Shown piece after piece: positions 52,563 through 61,363 of a stretch of 64,000 nt of DNA. Position numbers and translations under genes: made by a program. Below the pieces are notes generated by a model. That model worked only from the letters and a program-made list of their open reading frames with translations, searched no databases and was not told where the DNA came from. This DNA is from Atlantibacter sp032062175 (GTDB taxonomy: Bacteria; Pseudomonadota; Gammaproteobacteria; Enterobacterales; Enterobacteriaceae). Each line of letters starts with the position of its first letter. The stretch's first letter is position 1. Location of the stretch: positions 1-64,000 of the forward strand of contig NZ_DAMBQK010000017.1 of NCBI RefSeq assembly GCF_032062175.1, in the 5' to 3' direction.

Positions 52563-53894
52563 ATGTTAAACAGTATTTTATTAATACTTTGTCTCATCGG
52601 CGTCAGTGCGTTTTTCTCGCTTTCTGAGATCTCGCTTGCCGCCTCCCGCAAGATAAAACTTAAACTGATGGCCGATGAAGGCAACATCAACGCCATGCGC
52701 GTGTTGAAGATGCAGGAAAACCCAGGCATGTTCTTCACCGTGGTGCAGATTGGCCTTAATGCGGTGGCGATCCTTGGCGGTATTGTCGGCGATGCGGCGT
52801 TTTCACCGGCCTTTCACAAAATATTTGACGGCTTAGTGTCCCCTGAAATGGCGGAGCAACTGAGCTTTATTATGTCGTTCTCGCTGGTCACCGGCGCGTT
52901 TATTTTAATCGCCGACCTGACGCCGAAACGCATCGGTATGATTGCGCCTGAAGTGATTGCTTTGCGTATCATCAACCCGATGCGCTTCTGTCTGTTTGTG
53001 TTCCGCCCGCTGGTGTGGTTCTTTAACGGCCTTGCCAACGTGATTTTCCGCATTTTCAAATTGCCGATGGTGCGCAAAGACGATATTACCTCTGATGATA
53101 TTTACGCCGTGGTAGAAGCCGGGGCGCTGGCCGGGGTGCTGCGTAAACAGGAACATGAGCTGATTGAAAACGTGTTTGAGCTGGAATCGCGCACCGTGCC
53201 GTCGTCGATGACCTCGCGTGAAAACATCGTCTGGTTCGATCTGCATGAAGATGAGCAGAGCCTTAAGAGCAAAATCGCCGAACATCCCCATTCCAAATTC
53301 CTGGTGTGTAATGACGATATCGACCATATCGTCGGCTATGTTGATTCCAAAGAACTGCTGAACCGGGTGCTGGGCAACCAGAGCCTGGCGCTGAACAGCG
53401 GCGTGCAAATCCGCAATACACTGATTGTTCCTGACACGTTGACCCTTTCTGAAGCGCTGGAAAGCTTTAAAACCGCCGGGGAAGATTTTGCGGTGATCAT
53501 GAACGAATACGCGTTGGTAGTAGGCCTTATCACGCTGAACGACGTGATGACCACGCTGATGGGCGATTTAGTCGGCCAGGGGCTGGAAGAGCAAATTGTC
53601 GCGCGTGACGAGAACTCGTGGCTGATTGACGGCGGGACGCCGATTGATGACGTGATGCGCGTGCTGGATATTGATGAGTTCCCGCAGTCCGGCAATTACG
53701 AGACCATCGGCGGCTTTATGATGTTTATGCTGCGTAAAATCCCGAAACGCACCGACTCGGTGAAGTTCTCCGGCTATAAGTTCGAGGTGGTCGATATTGA
53801 TAACTACCGCATCGACCAACTGCTGGTGACGCGCATTGATAACAAGCCTACCGTGCTGGTTCCCCGCAAGCCGGAAGAAACCCCTGCTTCCTGA
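52563..53894 (+). CDS. ytfL: CNNM/CorC-family transporter YtfL (PaeA)
   Basis: YtfL has an N-terminal DUF21/CNNM membrane domain (about residues 1-150), a CBS pair (about 190-335) and a C-terminal CorC/HlyC domain. In E. coli and Salmonella it is reported as PaeA, which limits cytoplasmic putrescine and cadaverine under stress. The 443-residue length is close to the E. coli protein. It is convergent with ytfK; between them lies a terminator. Confidence 0.94.
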   Translation: MLNSILLILCLIGVSAFFSLSEISLAASRKIKLKLMADEGNINAMRVLKMQENPGMFFTVVQIGLNAVAILGGIVGDAAFSPAFHKIFDGLVSPEMAEQLSFIMSFSLVTGAFILIADLTPKRIGMIAPEVIALRIINPMRFCLFVFRPLVWFFNGLANVIFRIFKLPMVRKDDITSDDIYAVVEAGALAGVLRKQEHELIENVFELESRTVPSSMTSRENIVWFDLHEDEQSLKSKIAEHPHSKFLVCNDDIDHIVGYVDSKELLNRVLGNQSLALNSGVQIRNTLIVPDTLTLSEALESFKTAGEDFAVIMNEYALVVGLITLNDVMTTLMGDLVGQGLEEQIVARDENSWLIDGGTPIDDVMRVLDIDEFPQSGNYETIGGFMMFMLRKIPKRTDSVKFSGYKFEVVDIDNYRIDQLLVTRIDNKPTVLVPRKPEETPAS

Positions 53895-53908
53895 CCTTCA
53901 GAAACACT

Positions 53909-53930
53909 AACGGCCCCATCGGGGCCGTTT
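53909..53930. terminator. Terminator between ytfL and ytfK
   Basis: AACGGCCCC / GGGGCCGTT is a perfect 9-bp stem with an ATC loop, followed by TT on the plus strand. It lies between convergent genes and could act in either direction. Confidence 0.8.
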
Positions 53931-53969
53931 GATTACTGCACAGGTAATACTCACGTACGACTTAAAGGG

Positions 53970-54176
53970 TTAAGCCATCTCAGTCTGGAGACGCATAACC
54001 TGACGGTTCACTTCGGACATCACAGAGAAATGCTGCTTGTCCTTCACTTTCGGGACAAGGATCTTGCCCTTATCAAACTCGAAAGCGCCTACATCCTTGA
54101 TATATAACCGTCCACGGAACAGGATCTTCACGTATTTAGCCACCTGAAGGGGGTTATAACGTTGGAATATTTTCAC
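53970..54176 (-). CDS. ytfK: (p)ppGpp-stimulating protein YtfK
   Basis: YtfK is a 68-residue DUF1107 protein. In E. coli it tilts SpoT toward (p)ppGpp synthesis under phosphate or fatty-acid starvation. The sequence (MKIFQRYNPLQVAKYVKILF... ending RLQTEMA) is almost identical to E. coli. A minus-strand TATAGT at 54267-54262 is a candidate -10. A clear Pho box was not found. Confidence 0.95.
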   Translation of the reverse strand: MKIFQRYNPLQVAKYVKILFRGRLYIKDVGAFEFDKGKILVPKVKDKQHFSVMSEVNRQVMRLQTEMA

Positions 54177-54511
54177 TTTTTTCTACTCCTGCTTAGTGTT
54201 ACGCCCCGGCGGTTCCACAATCGGACCGTCATGGATAAGGCGCAAATTTTGTTGCCAAATGACTATAGACCAGATTGGTCAGGTGACACAGTGTGATTAA
54301 GTTTATTTACCGTTTTATTACACTTTTTAAGAGTTTTCTTTTCAGTTGCTCATAAAAGGCAGTATAAAGCGCGATTTTCTTCAGGATATGTGCGTCCGCC
54401 CGCAAACTGGCATCAAGGTTGCGGGTAAATGCGGGATTTAGCACATATGCTTAAAATGTCGGGACCAGGTGGTCCGATCACCTGCTTACAACAACAATAT
54501 GGAGTCAATCT
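54177..54511. other. ytfK-ytfJ divergent intergenic region
   Basis: These 335 bp between divergent genes hold the candidate ytfK -10 (54262-54267), a hairpin CCCGCAA / TTGCGGG (54399-54425) and a GGACCA-GG-TGGTCC palindrome (54462-54475) about 37 bp upstream of ytfJ. No gene is seen. Confidence 0.6.
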
Positions 54512-55069
54512 ATGACCCTTCGCAAAGCCGTGACGCTCGCGACACTGCTGCTGCCATTAATGGCATCGGCACATAATTTTCAGGATAATCAACGCGTCCC
54601 GCCGGTCGGCGTATCTGACCGTGGCGAATTGATTCTTACTAACGATAAGTTTAGCTACAAAAACTGGAACAGCGCGCAGTTAAGTGGAAAAGTGCGAGTG
54701 GTGCAGCATATTGCCGGACGCACCTCCGCCAAAGAAAAAAACGCCGGGCTGATTGAAGCCATCAAAAACGCCAAACTGCCTCATGACACCTATCAAACCA
54801 CCACCATTGTAAATACTGACGATGCCATCCCCGGTAGCGCGATGTTTGTGCGCAGCAGCCTGGAGGACAACAAAAAGCTGTATCCGTGGTCGCAGTTCAT
54901 TGTTGATAGCGATGGTGTGGTCGCCAAATCCTGGGCGCTGGAGCCAGAAAGTTCAGCGGTAGTGGTGCTGGATAAACAGGGACGTGTGCAGTTCGCTAAA
55001 GACGGCGGGCTGACCCAGCAGGAAGTGCAGCAGGTAATGAGCCTGCTGCAACAGTTGCTTAGTAAATAG
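54512..55069 (+). CDS. ytfJ: YtfJ family periplasmic protein
   Basis: YtfJ is a 185-residue secreted protein with a signal peptide (MTLRKAVTLATLLLPLMASA) and a thioredoxin-like fold (family TIGR01626), but no CXXC redox motif is visible. Its function is unknown. It follows AATATGGAGTCAATCT and converges on cysQ with an 11-bp overlap of the coding ends. Confidence 0.93.
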   Translation: MTLRKAVTLATLLLPLMASAHNFQDNQRVPPVGVSDRGELILTNDKFSYKNWNSAQLSGKVRVVQHIAGRTSAKEKNAGLIEAIKNAKLPHDTYQTTTIVNTDDAIPGSAMFVRSSLEDNKKLYPWSQFIVDSDGVVAKSWALEPESSAVVVLDKQGRVQFAKDGGLTQQEVQQVMSLLQQLLSK

Positions 55070-55799
55070 AAACTCTGAAGCCGGGGTTCAGGAACGACTC
55101 GCGCGGGGTGTAATCCAGCGTGACGCCTTTCCAGTCGTGAACGTGCGCCCCGGCCGCCACCGCCACCGCATGCCCCGCAGCGGTATCCCAGATGCAGGTC
55201 GGCCCGAAACGCGGATAAAGCTGCGCCTGCCCTTCCGCCACCAGGCAGAATTTGAGCGATGAACCGATGGACGTGGTTTGGTGCTCGCCCAATTGCTGCA
55301 AATACTCTTTCAGTTCATCATCGGTATGCGAACGGCTGATCACCACCAGCGGCGGCCTGGCGTCGCGCACGTGGATTTGATTGCGAATATCGCACTCCTC
55401 TTTCCACGCTTTACCTTCGGCGGCGCTGTACATCACCTTCATCACCGGCGCGTACACCACGCCCAATACCGGCTTCCCGTTTTCGATCAAGGCGATATTG
55501 ACGGTAAACTCGCCGTTGCGCTTCAGGAACTCTTTGGTGCCGTCCAGCGGGTCCACCAGCCAGTAACGCTGCCAGTGCTGACGAATTTCCCACGCGGGCG
55601 GATCTTCTTCAGACAATACCGGAATATCCGGCGTCAGCGTATTCAGTCCTGCAACGATAATTTTATGGGCGGCAATGTCTGCCGCCGTGACCGGGGAATC
55701 GTCAATTTTATGGGTTGCGTCAATCGGTTTTTCGCCCTGATAGACCTGCATAATGGCGTTTCCCGCCTCGCGCGCCAACTGGCATACCTGTTCTAACAT
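55059..55799 (-). CDS. cysQ: 3'(2'),5'-bisphosphate nucleotidase CysQ
   Basis: CysQ converts 3'-phosphoadenosine 5'-phosphate to AMP and so relieves PAP build-up from sulfate assimilation. The 246-residue protein has the lithium-sensitive inositol-phosphatase motifs: SEEDPP, DPLDGTKEF and the C-terminal CIWDTAAGHAV. The gene is convergent with ytfJ and divergent from cpdB. Confidence 0.97.
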   Translation of the reverse strand: MLEQVCQLAREAGNAIMQVYQGEKPIDATHKIDDSPVTAADIAAHKIIVAGLNTLTPDIPVLSEEDPPAWEIRQHWQRYWLVDPLDGTKEFLKRNGEFTVNIALIENGKPVLGVVYAPVMKVMYSAAEGKAWKEECDIRNQIHVRDARPPLVVISRSHTDDELKEYLQQLGEHQTTSIGSSLKFCLVAEGQAQLYPRFGPTCIWDTAAGHAVAVAAGAHVHDWKGVTLDYTPRESFLNPGFRVSIY

Positions 55800-56014
55800 C
55801 TTCCACCTCGTTGTGAGCGACAGGCATATTCTGCCGCTGATTAACCCTTTGTTTTACCTGATGACTTTTTATATAGCATTGCGTCTGATTCCGCCATCTG
55901 TGATAGAGCCTGGATTTCCTTACATCAATCTATGGCAGGATTCACATTTCTGTAAGCAACAGCCTATACATACATATCTTTTTGCAACAGAGATCTTAAA
56001 AAGGGACCTTGATG

Positions 56015-57961
56015 ATGATTAAGTTTAGCGCAACGCTCCTGGCGACGCTTGTGACGGCCAACGTCTATGCGGCAACGGTCGATTTAAGAATTCTCGAAAC
56101 CACTGATTTACATAGCAACATGATGGATTTCGATTATTACAAAGATACCCCGACGGAAAAATTCGGCCTGGTGCGTACCGCCTCGCTGATTAACACCGCC
56201 CGTGGCGAAGCGACCAACAGCGTGCTGGTGGATAACGGCGATCTGATTCAGGGCAGCCCGCTGGGCGATTACATGGCGGCGAAGGGGTTAAAACAGGGCG
56301 ATGTGCACCCGGTCTTCGCGGCGATGAATACTCTGGATTACGCTGTCGGCAACCTCGGCAACCACGAATTCAACTACGGCCTCGATTACCTGCACAACGC
56401 GCTGGCGGGGGCGAACTACCCCTACGTTAACGCCAACGTTATCGACGCCAAAACCAATAAGCCGCTGTTTACGCCGTATTTGATTCAACCCACCGAGGTG
56501 AAAGATCGCGAGGGCAAAACCCATTCCCTGAAAATTGGCTATATCGGTTTTGTGCCACCGCAGATTATGACCTGGGATAAAGCTAACCTGAGCGGCAAGG
56601 TCACCGTTACCGATATCACCGAAACCGCCCGCCGTTATATCCCGGAAATGCGTACCAAAGGGGCCGATCTGGTAGTGGTCGTGGCGCATTCGGGCCTTTC
56701 CACTGAACCTTACAAAGCGCTGGCAGAAAACTCGGTGTACTACTTAACCGACGTGCCCGGCGTAGATGCCATCCTGTTTGGTCACGCTCACGCGGTATTC
56801 CCCGGTAAAGATTTTGCCGCCATCAAAGGGGCAGATAGTGAGAAAGGCACCCTGAACGGTATTCCTGCGGTGATGCCCGGCATGTGGGGGGATCACCTGG
56901 GCGTAGTGGACATGGTGCTGAATAACGATGCCGGCAAATGGCAGGTCAATGAGGCGAAAGCCCAGGCGCGGCCCATTTACGACGCCGCAGCGAAAAAATC
57001 CCTGGCGGCGGAAGACGCCAACCTGGTGAAAGTGCTGAAGCCTTCCCACGACGCCACGCGCGATTTCGTCAGCCAGCCAATCGGCAAATCCGCCGATAAT
57101 CTCTACAGCTACCTGGCGCTGGTGCAGGACGATCCGACCGTTCAGGTGGTGAATAACGCCCAGCGCGCCTATGTTGAGCACTTTATTCAGGGCGATCCGG
57201 ATCTGGCGTCGCTGCCGGTGCTTTCTGCCGCCGCGCCGTTCAAAGTGGGCGGGCGTAAAAACGATCCAGCGAGCTATGTGGAAGTGGAAAAAGGCCAGCT
57301 CACCTTCCGTAACGCCGCCGACCTCTATCTTTACCCGAATACGCTGGTGGTGGTGAAAGCCAGCGGTAAAGAGGTCAAAGAGTGGCTGGAATGCTCCGCC
57401 GGGCAGTTTAACCAGATCGATGTGAATAACAGCCAGCCCCAGAGCCTGATTAACTGGGATGGCTTCCGCACCTATAACTTCGATGTGATCGACGGGGTGA
57501 ATTACCAGATTGATGTCACCCAGCCCGCGAAATACGACGGCGAATGCCAGGTGGTAAATCCTCACGCTGAACGGATTAAGGGACTGACCTTTAATGGCAA
57601 GCCTGTCGACCCGAACGCGATTTTCCTGGTAGCAACGAACAACTATCGCGCATACGGCGCTAAGTTTGCCGGTACGGGCGACGATCATATTGCCTTCGCT
57701 TCACCGGATGAGAACCGTTCGGTGCTGGCCGCCTGGATTGGCGCGCAGACTAAACAGGCCGGAGAAATTCATCCGGCGGCGGATAACAACTGGCGTCTGG
57801 CGCCGATCCACAGCGATAAGCCGCTGGATATCCGCTTCGAAACCTCGCCGGGCGAAAAAGCCGCCGCGTTTATTCAGCAAAAAGCGCAATATCCGATGAA
57901 AAACGTCGGTAATGATGAAATTGGCTTTGCGCTGTATCAGCTCGATCTGAACGCCCGTTAA
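56015..57961 (+). CDS. cpdB: 2',3'-cyclic-nucleotide 2'-phosphodiesterase/3'-nucleotidase CpdB
   Basis: CpdB hydrolyses 2',3'-cyclic nucleotides and 3'-nucleotides in the periplasm so that external RNA fragments can be used. The 648-residue precursor has a signal peptide (MIKFSATLLATLVTANVYA), a calcineurin-type metallophosphatase domain (ETTDLHSN, LGNHEFNYG, LFGHAHA) and a C-terminal 5'-nucleotidase domain. Start choice lies between ATGs at 56012 and 56015; E. coli favours the second. Its end overlaps ytfH by 4 bp. Confidence 0.97.
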   Translation: MIKFSATLLATLVTANVYAATVDLRILETTDLHSNMMDFDYYKDTPTEKFGLVRTASLINTARGEATNSVLVDNGDLIQGSPLGDYMAAKGLKQGDVHPVFAAMNTLDYAVGNLGNHEFNYGLDYLHNALAGANYPYVNANVIDAKTNKPLFTPYLIQPTEVKDREGKTHSLKIGYIGFVPPQIMTWDKANLSGKVTVTDITETARRYIPEMRTKGADLVVVVAHSGLSTEPYKALAENSVYYLTDVPGVDAILFGHAHAVFPGKDFAAIKGADSEKGTLNGIPAVMPGMWGDHLGVVDMVLNNDAGKWQVNEAKAQARPIYDAAAKKSLAAEDANLVKVLKPSHDATRDFVSQPIGKSADNLYSYLALVQDDPTVQVVNNAQRAYVEHFIQGDPDLASLPVLSAAAPFKVGGRKNDPASYVEVEKGQLTFRNAADLYLYPNTLVVVKASGKEVKEWLECSAGQFNQIDVNNSQPQSLINWDGFRTYNFDVIDGVNYQIDVTQPAKYDGECQVVNPHAERIKGLTFNGKPVDPNAIFLVATNNYRAYGAKFAGTGDDHIAFASPDENRSVLAAWIGAQTKQAGEIHPAADNNWRLAPIHSDKPLDIRFETSPGEKAAAFIQQKAQYPMKNVGNDEIGFALYQLDLNAR

Positions 57962-58350
57962 GCCGCGCTGGCGTCTCGTTCCTGACGGGACGCCATCACC
58001 TGCGGTAAATTCATTTCAATCCAGTCGGCCAACGCCGCGACTTTCTCGCTCACGTCTTCGCCCAGCGGCGTCAGGCTGTATTCCACATGGGGCGGCACGA
58101 CCGGGTAAGCAACCCGGTTGACAAAGCCGTCCTGTTCCAGCCATTGCAGGGTCTGGGCCAGCATTTTTTCGCTGACGCCACCCATTTTGCGCCGCAGATC
58201 GCTAAACCGGTGGGTGCCATCCCGCAGCGCCACCAGGATCAGTACACCCCAGCGGCTGGTGACGTGCTTTAACACGTCCCTGGACGGGCATTGCTCCGCA
58301 AACAGATTACCGTCGCGTAACTGTTGAGTCAGGGTATTCGCAGCCGTCAT
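57958..58350 (-). CDS. ytfH: HxlR-family transcriptional regulator YtfH
   Basis: YtfH is a 130-residue winged-helix regulator of the HxlR/DUF24 family. The conserved N-terminal cysteine (EQCPSRD, Cys20) is the redox sensor in related proteins. It diverges from qorB with 89 bp between the starts, which fits a quinone- or electrophile-sensing repressor of qorB. The regulated gene is inferred from position. Confidence 0.92.
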   Translation of the reverse strand: MTAANTLTQQLRDGNLFAEQCPSRDVLKHVTSRWGVLILVALRDGTHRFSDLRRKMGGVSEKMLAQTLQWLEQDGFVNRVAYPVVPPHVEYSLTPLGEDVSEKVAALADWIEMNLPQVMASRQERDASAA

Positions 58351-58355
58351 TTTGA

Positions 58356-58392
58356 TACTTACCTTTTTGTGCGTACTTACTAAAAGTTAGTT
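58356..58392. promoter_or_regulatory. HxlR-type repeats between ytfH and qorB
   Basis: TACTTAC occurs at 58356-58362 and 58374-58380, 18 bp apart. The second copy forms a near-perfect inverted pair with GTTAGT (ACTTAC-TAAAA-GTTAGT). Such repeats are usual operators of HxlR-family regulators. Confidence 0.5.
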
Positions 58393-58439
58393 AGGGTGAT
58401 AGTGTGCCACAACACTCACCAAATACGAAGGAGTCCCTC

Positions 58440-59288
58440 ATGATTGCCATCACGGGCGCAACCGGTCATTTAGGCCAACTGGTCGTTAACCAACTGCTGG
58501 AAACCCATAACGCACAGGACCTTGTGGCGATTGTGCGTAATCCAGCTAAAGCACAGGCGCTGGCGGATAAAGGCGTTCAGGTTCGTGAAGCGGATTACGG
58601 CAACCCAACGGCGCTGGCATCGGCGCTACGGGGCGTGGAAAAACTGCTGCTGATTTCATCCAGCGAAGTGGGCCAACGTGCCGTCCAGCATCGCAATATT
58701 ATCGATGCGGCGAAATCCGCTGGCGTACAGCTGATCGCCTACACCAGCCTGCTGCGCGCGGATACTTCGCCGCTCGGGCTGCACGTGGAGCACGTGGATA
58801 CTGAAAACTATCTGGCGCAATCTGGCGTACCTTACGTACTGCTGCGTAACGGCTGGTACAGCGAAAACTATCTGGCGAGCGTACCCGCGGCGCTGGAGCA
58901 CGGCGCGTTTATCGGCAGCGCTGGCGAGGGCAAAATCGCCTCCGCCTCCCGGGAAGATTATGCCGAGGCCGCCGCGAAAGTGCTGAGCCTCGATAATCAG
59001 GCAGGGAAAGTGTATGAACTGGCGGGCGACAGCGCCTGGACGCTGGCGGAGCTGACGGAAAAAATTTCCGCGCTGACCGGTAAAACCGTGGCATATCACA
59101 ACCTCAGCGAAGCGGATTTCGCCGCCGCGTTGCAGGGCGCGGGTCTACCTGAAGGGTTTGCCAAACTGCTGGCGGACTCCGACATCGGCGCATCTAAAGG
59201 CGGACTGTTTGATGACAGCCGCCAGTTGAGCCGCCTGATTGGCCGCCCGACCACCTCTATTGATGACAGCCTGAAAGCCATCCTGTAA
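58440..59288 (+). CDS. qorB: NAD(P)H:quinone oxidoreductase QorB
   Basis: QorB reduces quinones with NADPH. The 282-residue protein is an atypical short-chain dehydrogenase with the N-terminal Rossmann motif MIAITGATGHLG and an NmrA-like core (LLISSSEVGQRA, LLRNGWYSENYL). The start at 58440 follows GAAGGAGTCCCTC. The in-frame ATG at 58404 is inside the operator region and rejected. It is also known as ytfG. Confidence 0.95.
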   Translation: MIAITGATGHLGQLVVNQLLETHNAQDLVAIVRNPAKAQALADKGVQVREADYGNPTALASALRGVEKLLLISSSEVGQRAVQHRNIIDAAKSAGVQLIAYTSLLRADTSPLGLHVEHVDTENYLAQSGVPYVLLRNGWYSENYLASVPAALEHGAFIGSAGEGKIASASREDYAEAAAKVLSLDNQAGKVYELAGDSAWTLAELTEKISALTGKTVAYHNLSEADFAAALQGAGLPEGFAKLLADSDIGASKGGLFDDSRQLSRLIGRPTTSIDDSLKAIL

Positions 59289-59369
59289 TTGTTAATTAGC
59301 GGTTAATTTTCGTAGCCATGCCACGGCTCATCCCTATAATGAACAAGAAGCAGTCTAAGGGGGTGAGTT

Positions 59370-60197
59370 GTGCAAGGTGTACCAGAACAGTTTACCGATG
59401 AACAAGATCGCGCCCGGTTTCGGCATTTAGCCGCCATTCCGGGCATTGAGCTTTATCATGCCCACATCGCCAATTATGCTTTTGAACCCCATACTCACGA
59501 AGCCTTTGGCATTGGCACCATCGAATGGGGTGCCGAGCGCTTTCGCTATCGCGGTGCCGATCACGTGGCGGCGGTAAACTCCCTGGTTACCATGAACCCG
59601 GACGAACTGCACACCGGCGAAGCGGAGACCCACGGCGGCTGGCGCTACCGGATGATTTATCTCGAACCCGATTTGCTGGAGCAAATGACCGGCGTCAAAC
59701 AGTGGTGGTTCACTGACGTTGAGCGCCACGACCCGCTGCGCGCCCAGGCGACCGGGCGGATTATTTACGATCTGTGGCACCAACCCGATCCACTGGCCCA
59801 GCAGGGCCTGGTGTTAGATCTTATTGATACTTTCCGCCCTTACGCCCGTCACGGCGGCAAGCAGATCCTCACGCGGCAAACCCGCTTCGACCGGGTGCGC
59901 GATTATGTCTACGATAATTACATGCATGCCGTGGGGCTGGAGGAGCTGGCAAAAGAGGCCGCGCTCAGTCCGTATCATTTCCTGCGCCAGTTCAAGGCGC
60001 ATTTTCACGTCACTCCCCATCAAATGCTGATGGCCGTGCGGCTATGGCGCGCCAAGCAGTTTTTGACGACCGGTATGCCTGCCGCAGAAGTGGCGATTGC
60101 GACCGGGCTCAGCGACCAGTCTCATCTGACGCGCGCCTTTACCCGCCGCTACGGCATCACCCCGGTACGCTATCAGAAGCAGGTCACCCGAGGCTAA
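59370..60197 (+). CDS. AraC-family transcriptional regulator
   Basis: This 275-residue protein has an N-terminal AraC_binding cupin domain (HAHIANYAFEPHTHEAFGIG, MNPDELHTG) and a C-terminal double helix-turn-helix (about residues 175-270; LEELAKEAALSPYHFLRQFKAHF and VAIATGLSDQSHLTRAF). I do not know an E. coli K-12 gene at this site. It lies 76 bp upstream of the exporter gene ytfF on the same strand, a common layout for an activator with its exporter. The ligand is unknown. Confidence 0.9.
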   Translation: MQGVPEQFTDEQDRARFRHLAAIPGIELYHAHIANYAFEPHTHEAFGIGTIEWGAERFRYRGADHVAAVNSLVTMNPDELHTGEAETHGGWRYRMIYLEPDLLEQMTGVKQWWFTDVERHDPLRAQATGRIIYDLWHQPDPLAQQGLVLDLIDTFRPYARHGGKQILTRQTRFDRVRDYVYDNYMHAVGLEELAKEAALSPYHFLRQFKAHFHVTPHQMLMAVRLWRAKQFLTTGMPAAEVAIATGLSDQSHLTRAFTRRYGITPVRYQKQVTRG

Positions 60198-60273
60198 AAG
60201 CGCAATCTCATACAATAATTCTCAGGCGTTGCTGTTCACACTGGGCGTTACATTGTTTTAACGGGAATGCGTC

Positions 60274-61248
60274 ATGTTTGCTGGAGTGTTGTTCGCCCTC
60301 GCCGCAGGGTTAATGTGGGGGCTGATTTTCGTGGGGCCGCTGATCGTGCCGGAATACCCAGCGGCGTTGCAATCGACGGGCCGCTATCTGGCGCTCGGTT
60401 TGATCGCCATCCCTATCGCCTGGCTGGGCCGCCGTCGCCTGAGACAGCTCTCCTCCCGCGACTGGTGGACCGCGCTGTTTCTCTCCGCCGTCGGCAACCT
60501 GATTTATTACGTCTGCCTCGCCAGCGCCATCCAGCGCACCGGCGCGCCGGTTTCCACCATGATTATCGGCACGCTGCCGGTGGTAATCCCGGTCTTCGCC
60601 AATCTGCTTTATAGCCAGCGCGACGGGAAAATTCCGTGGCGGCAGCTCGCGCCTTCGTTATTACTTATCGCCATTGGCCTGATACTGGTGAATTACGCCG
60701 AACTGCGCGGCGGCGTGGTGGATTTCGATCTTTGGCGCTATGGCAGCGGGATTGCGCTGGCGCTGGTGTCGGTGGTGTGCTGGGCGTGGTACGCGCTGCG
60801 TAACGCCCGCTGGCTGCGCGAAAACCCGGATAAACCGCCGATGATGTGGGCCACCGCCCAGGGGCTGGTCACGCTGCCGATGTCGCTGATTGGCTATGTG
60901 GTGGTTTGCCTGTGGCTTTCCCACCAGCCGTCCTCTTTTGCCCTGCCCTTCGGCCCGCGCCCGGCGGTGTTTGTCACGCTGATGATCGTCATTGCGGTGC
61001 TATGCTCCTGGGTAGGCGCGCTGTGTTGGAACGAAGCCAGCCAGCGGTTGCCGACGGTGATCCTCGGGCCGCTGATCGTATTTGAGACGCTCGCCGGCCT
61101 GCTTTACACCTTCCTGATGCGCCAGAGCCTGCCGCCGCTCATTACTGCGCTGGGCATTTTGCTGCTGGTAATTGGCGTGGTGCTGGCAGTACGCGCAAAG
61201 CCGCAAAAATCGCCGCCCACCGTCATTCCCGTCACACCGGGATCGTGA
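60274..61248 (+). CDS. ytfF: EamA/DMT-family transporter YtfF
   Basis: YtfF is a 324-residue inner-membrane protein of the drug/metabolite transporter superfamily with ten predicted helices in two EamA repeats. It aligns end to end with E. coli YtfF (shared GLMWGLIFVGPLIVPEYPA core). The substrate is unknown. It ends in a strong terminator and follows the AraC-type gene. Confidence 0.92.
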   Translation: MFAGVLFALAAGLMWGLIFVGPLIVPEYPAALQSTGRYLALGLIAIPIAWLGRRRLRQLSSRDWWTALFLSAVGNLIYYVCLASAIQRTGAPVSTMIIGTLPVVIPVFANLLYSQRDGKIPWRQLAPSLLLIAIGLILVNYAELRGGVVDFDLWRYGSGIALALVSVVCWAWYALRNARWLRENPDKPPMMWATAQGLVTLPMSLIGYVVVCLWLSHQPSSFALPFGPRPAVFVTLMIVIAVLCSWVGALCWNEASQRLPTVILGPLIVFETLAGLLYTFLMRQSLPPLITALGILLLVIGVVLAVRAKPQKSPPTVIPVTPGS

Positions 61249-61254
61249 TCGCAA

Positions 61255-61282
61255 ATCGGCGCGAACAGCGCCGTTTTTTTTT
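61255..61282 (+). terminator. ytfF terminator
   Basis: CGGCGC / GCGCCG with a GAACA loop is followed by nine T. It separates ytfF from ytfE. Confidence 0.85.
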
Positions 61283-61314
61283 GGCTGACTCAAAAGGGTT
61301 ATAGCTTTCCCTAA

Positions 61315-61337
61315 AAGATGTATTTAATATGCATCTT
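61315..61337. promoter_or_regulatory. NsrR operator at ytfE
   Basis: AAGATGTATTT, one base, then ATATGCATCTT is the 11-1-11 inverted repeat of the NsrR consensus (AAGATGCYTTT). It lies 27 bp upstream of the ytfE ATG. NsrR represses ytfE and is relieved by nitric oxide. Confidence 0.9.
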
Positions 61338-61363
61338 ATATTCTGATGATTGAGGTAACCGCT

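Noticed and set aside
54177..54340. Pho box for ytfK
   Set aside because: Only a weak CTGT-like repeat was seen; it does not match the PhoB direct-repeat consensus well enough.
56744..57688. 314-codon frame antisense to cpdB
   Set aside because: It is a shadow of a conserved gene; its composition is unlike real proteins of the window.
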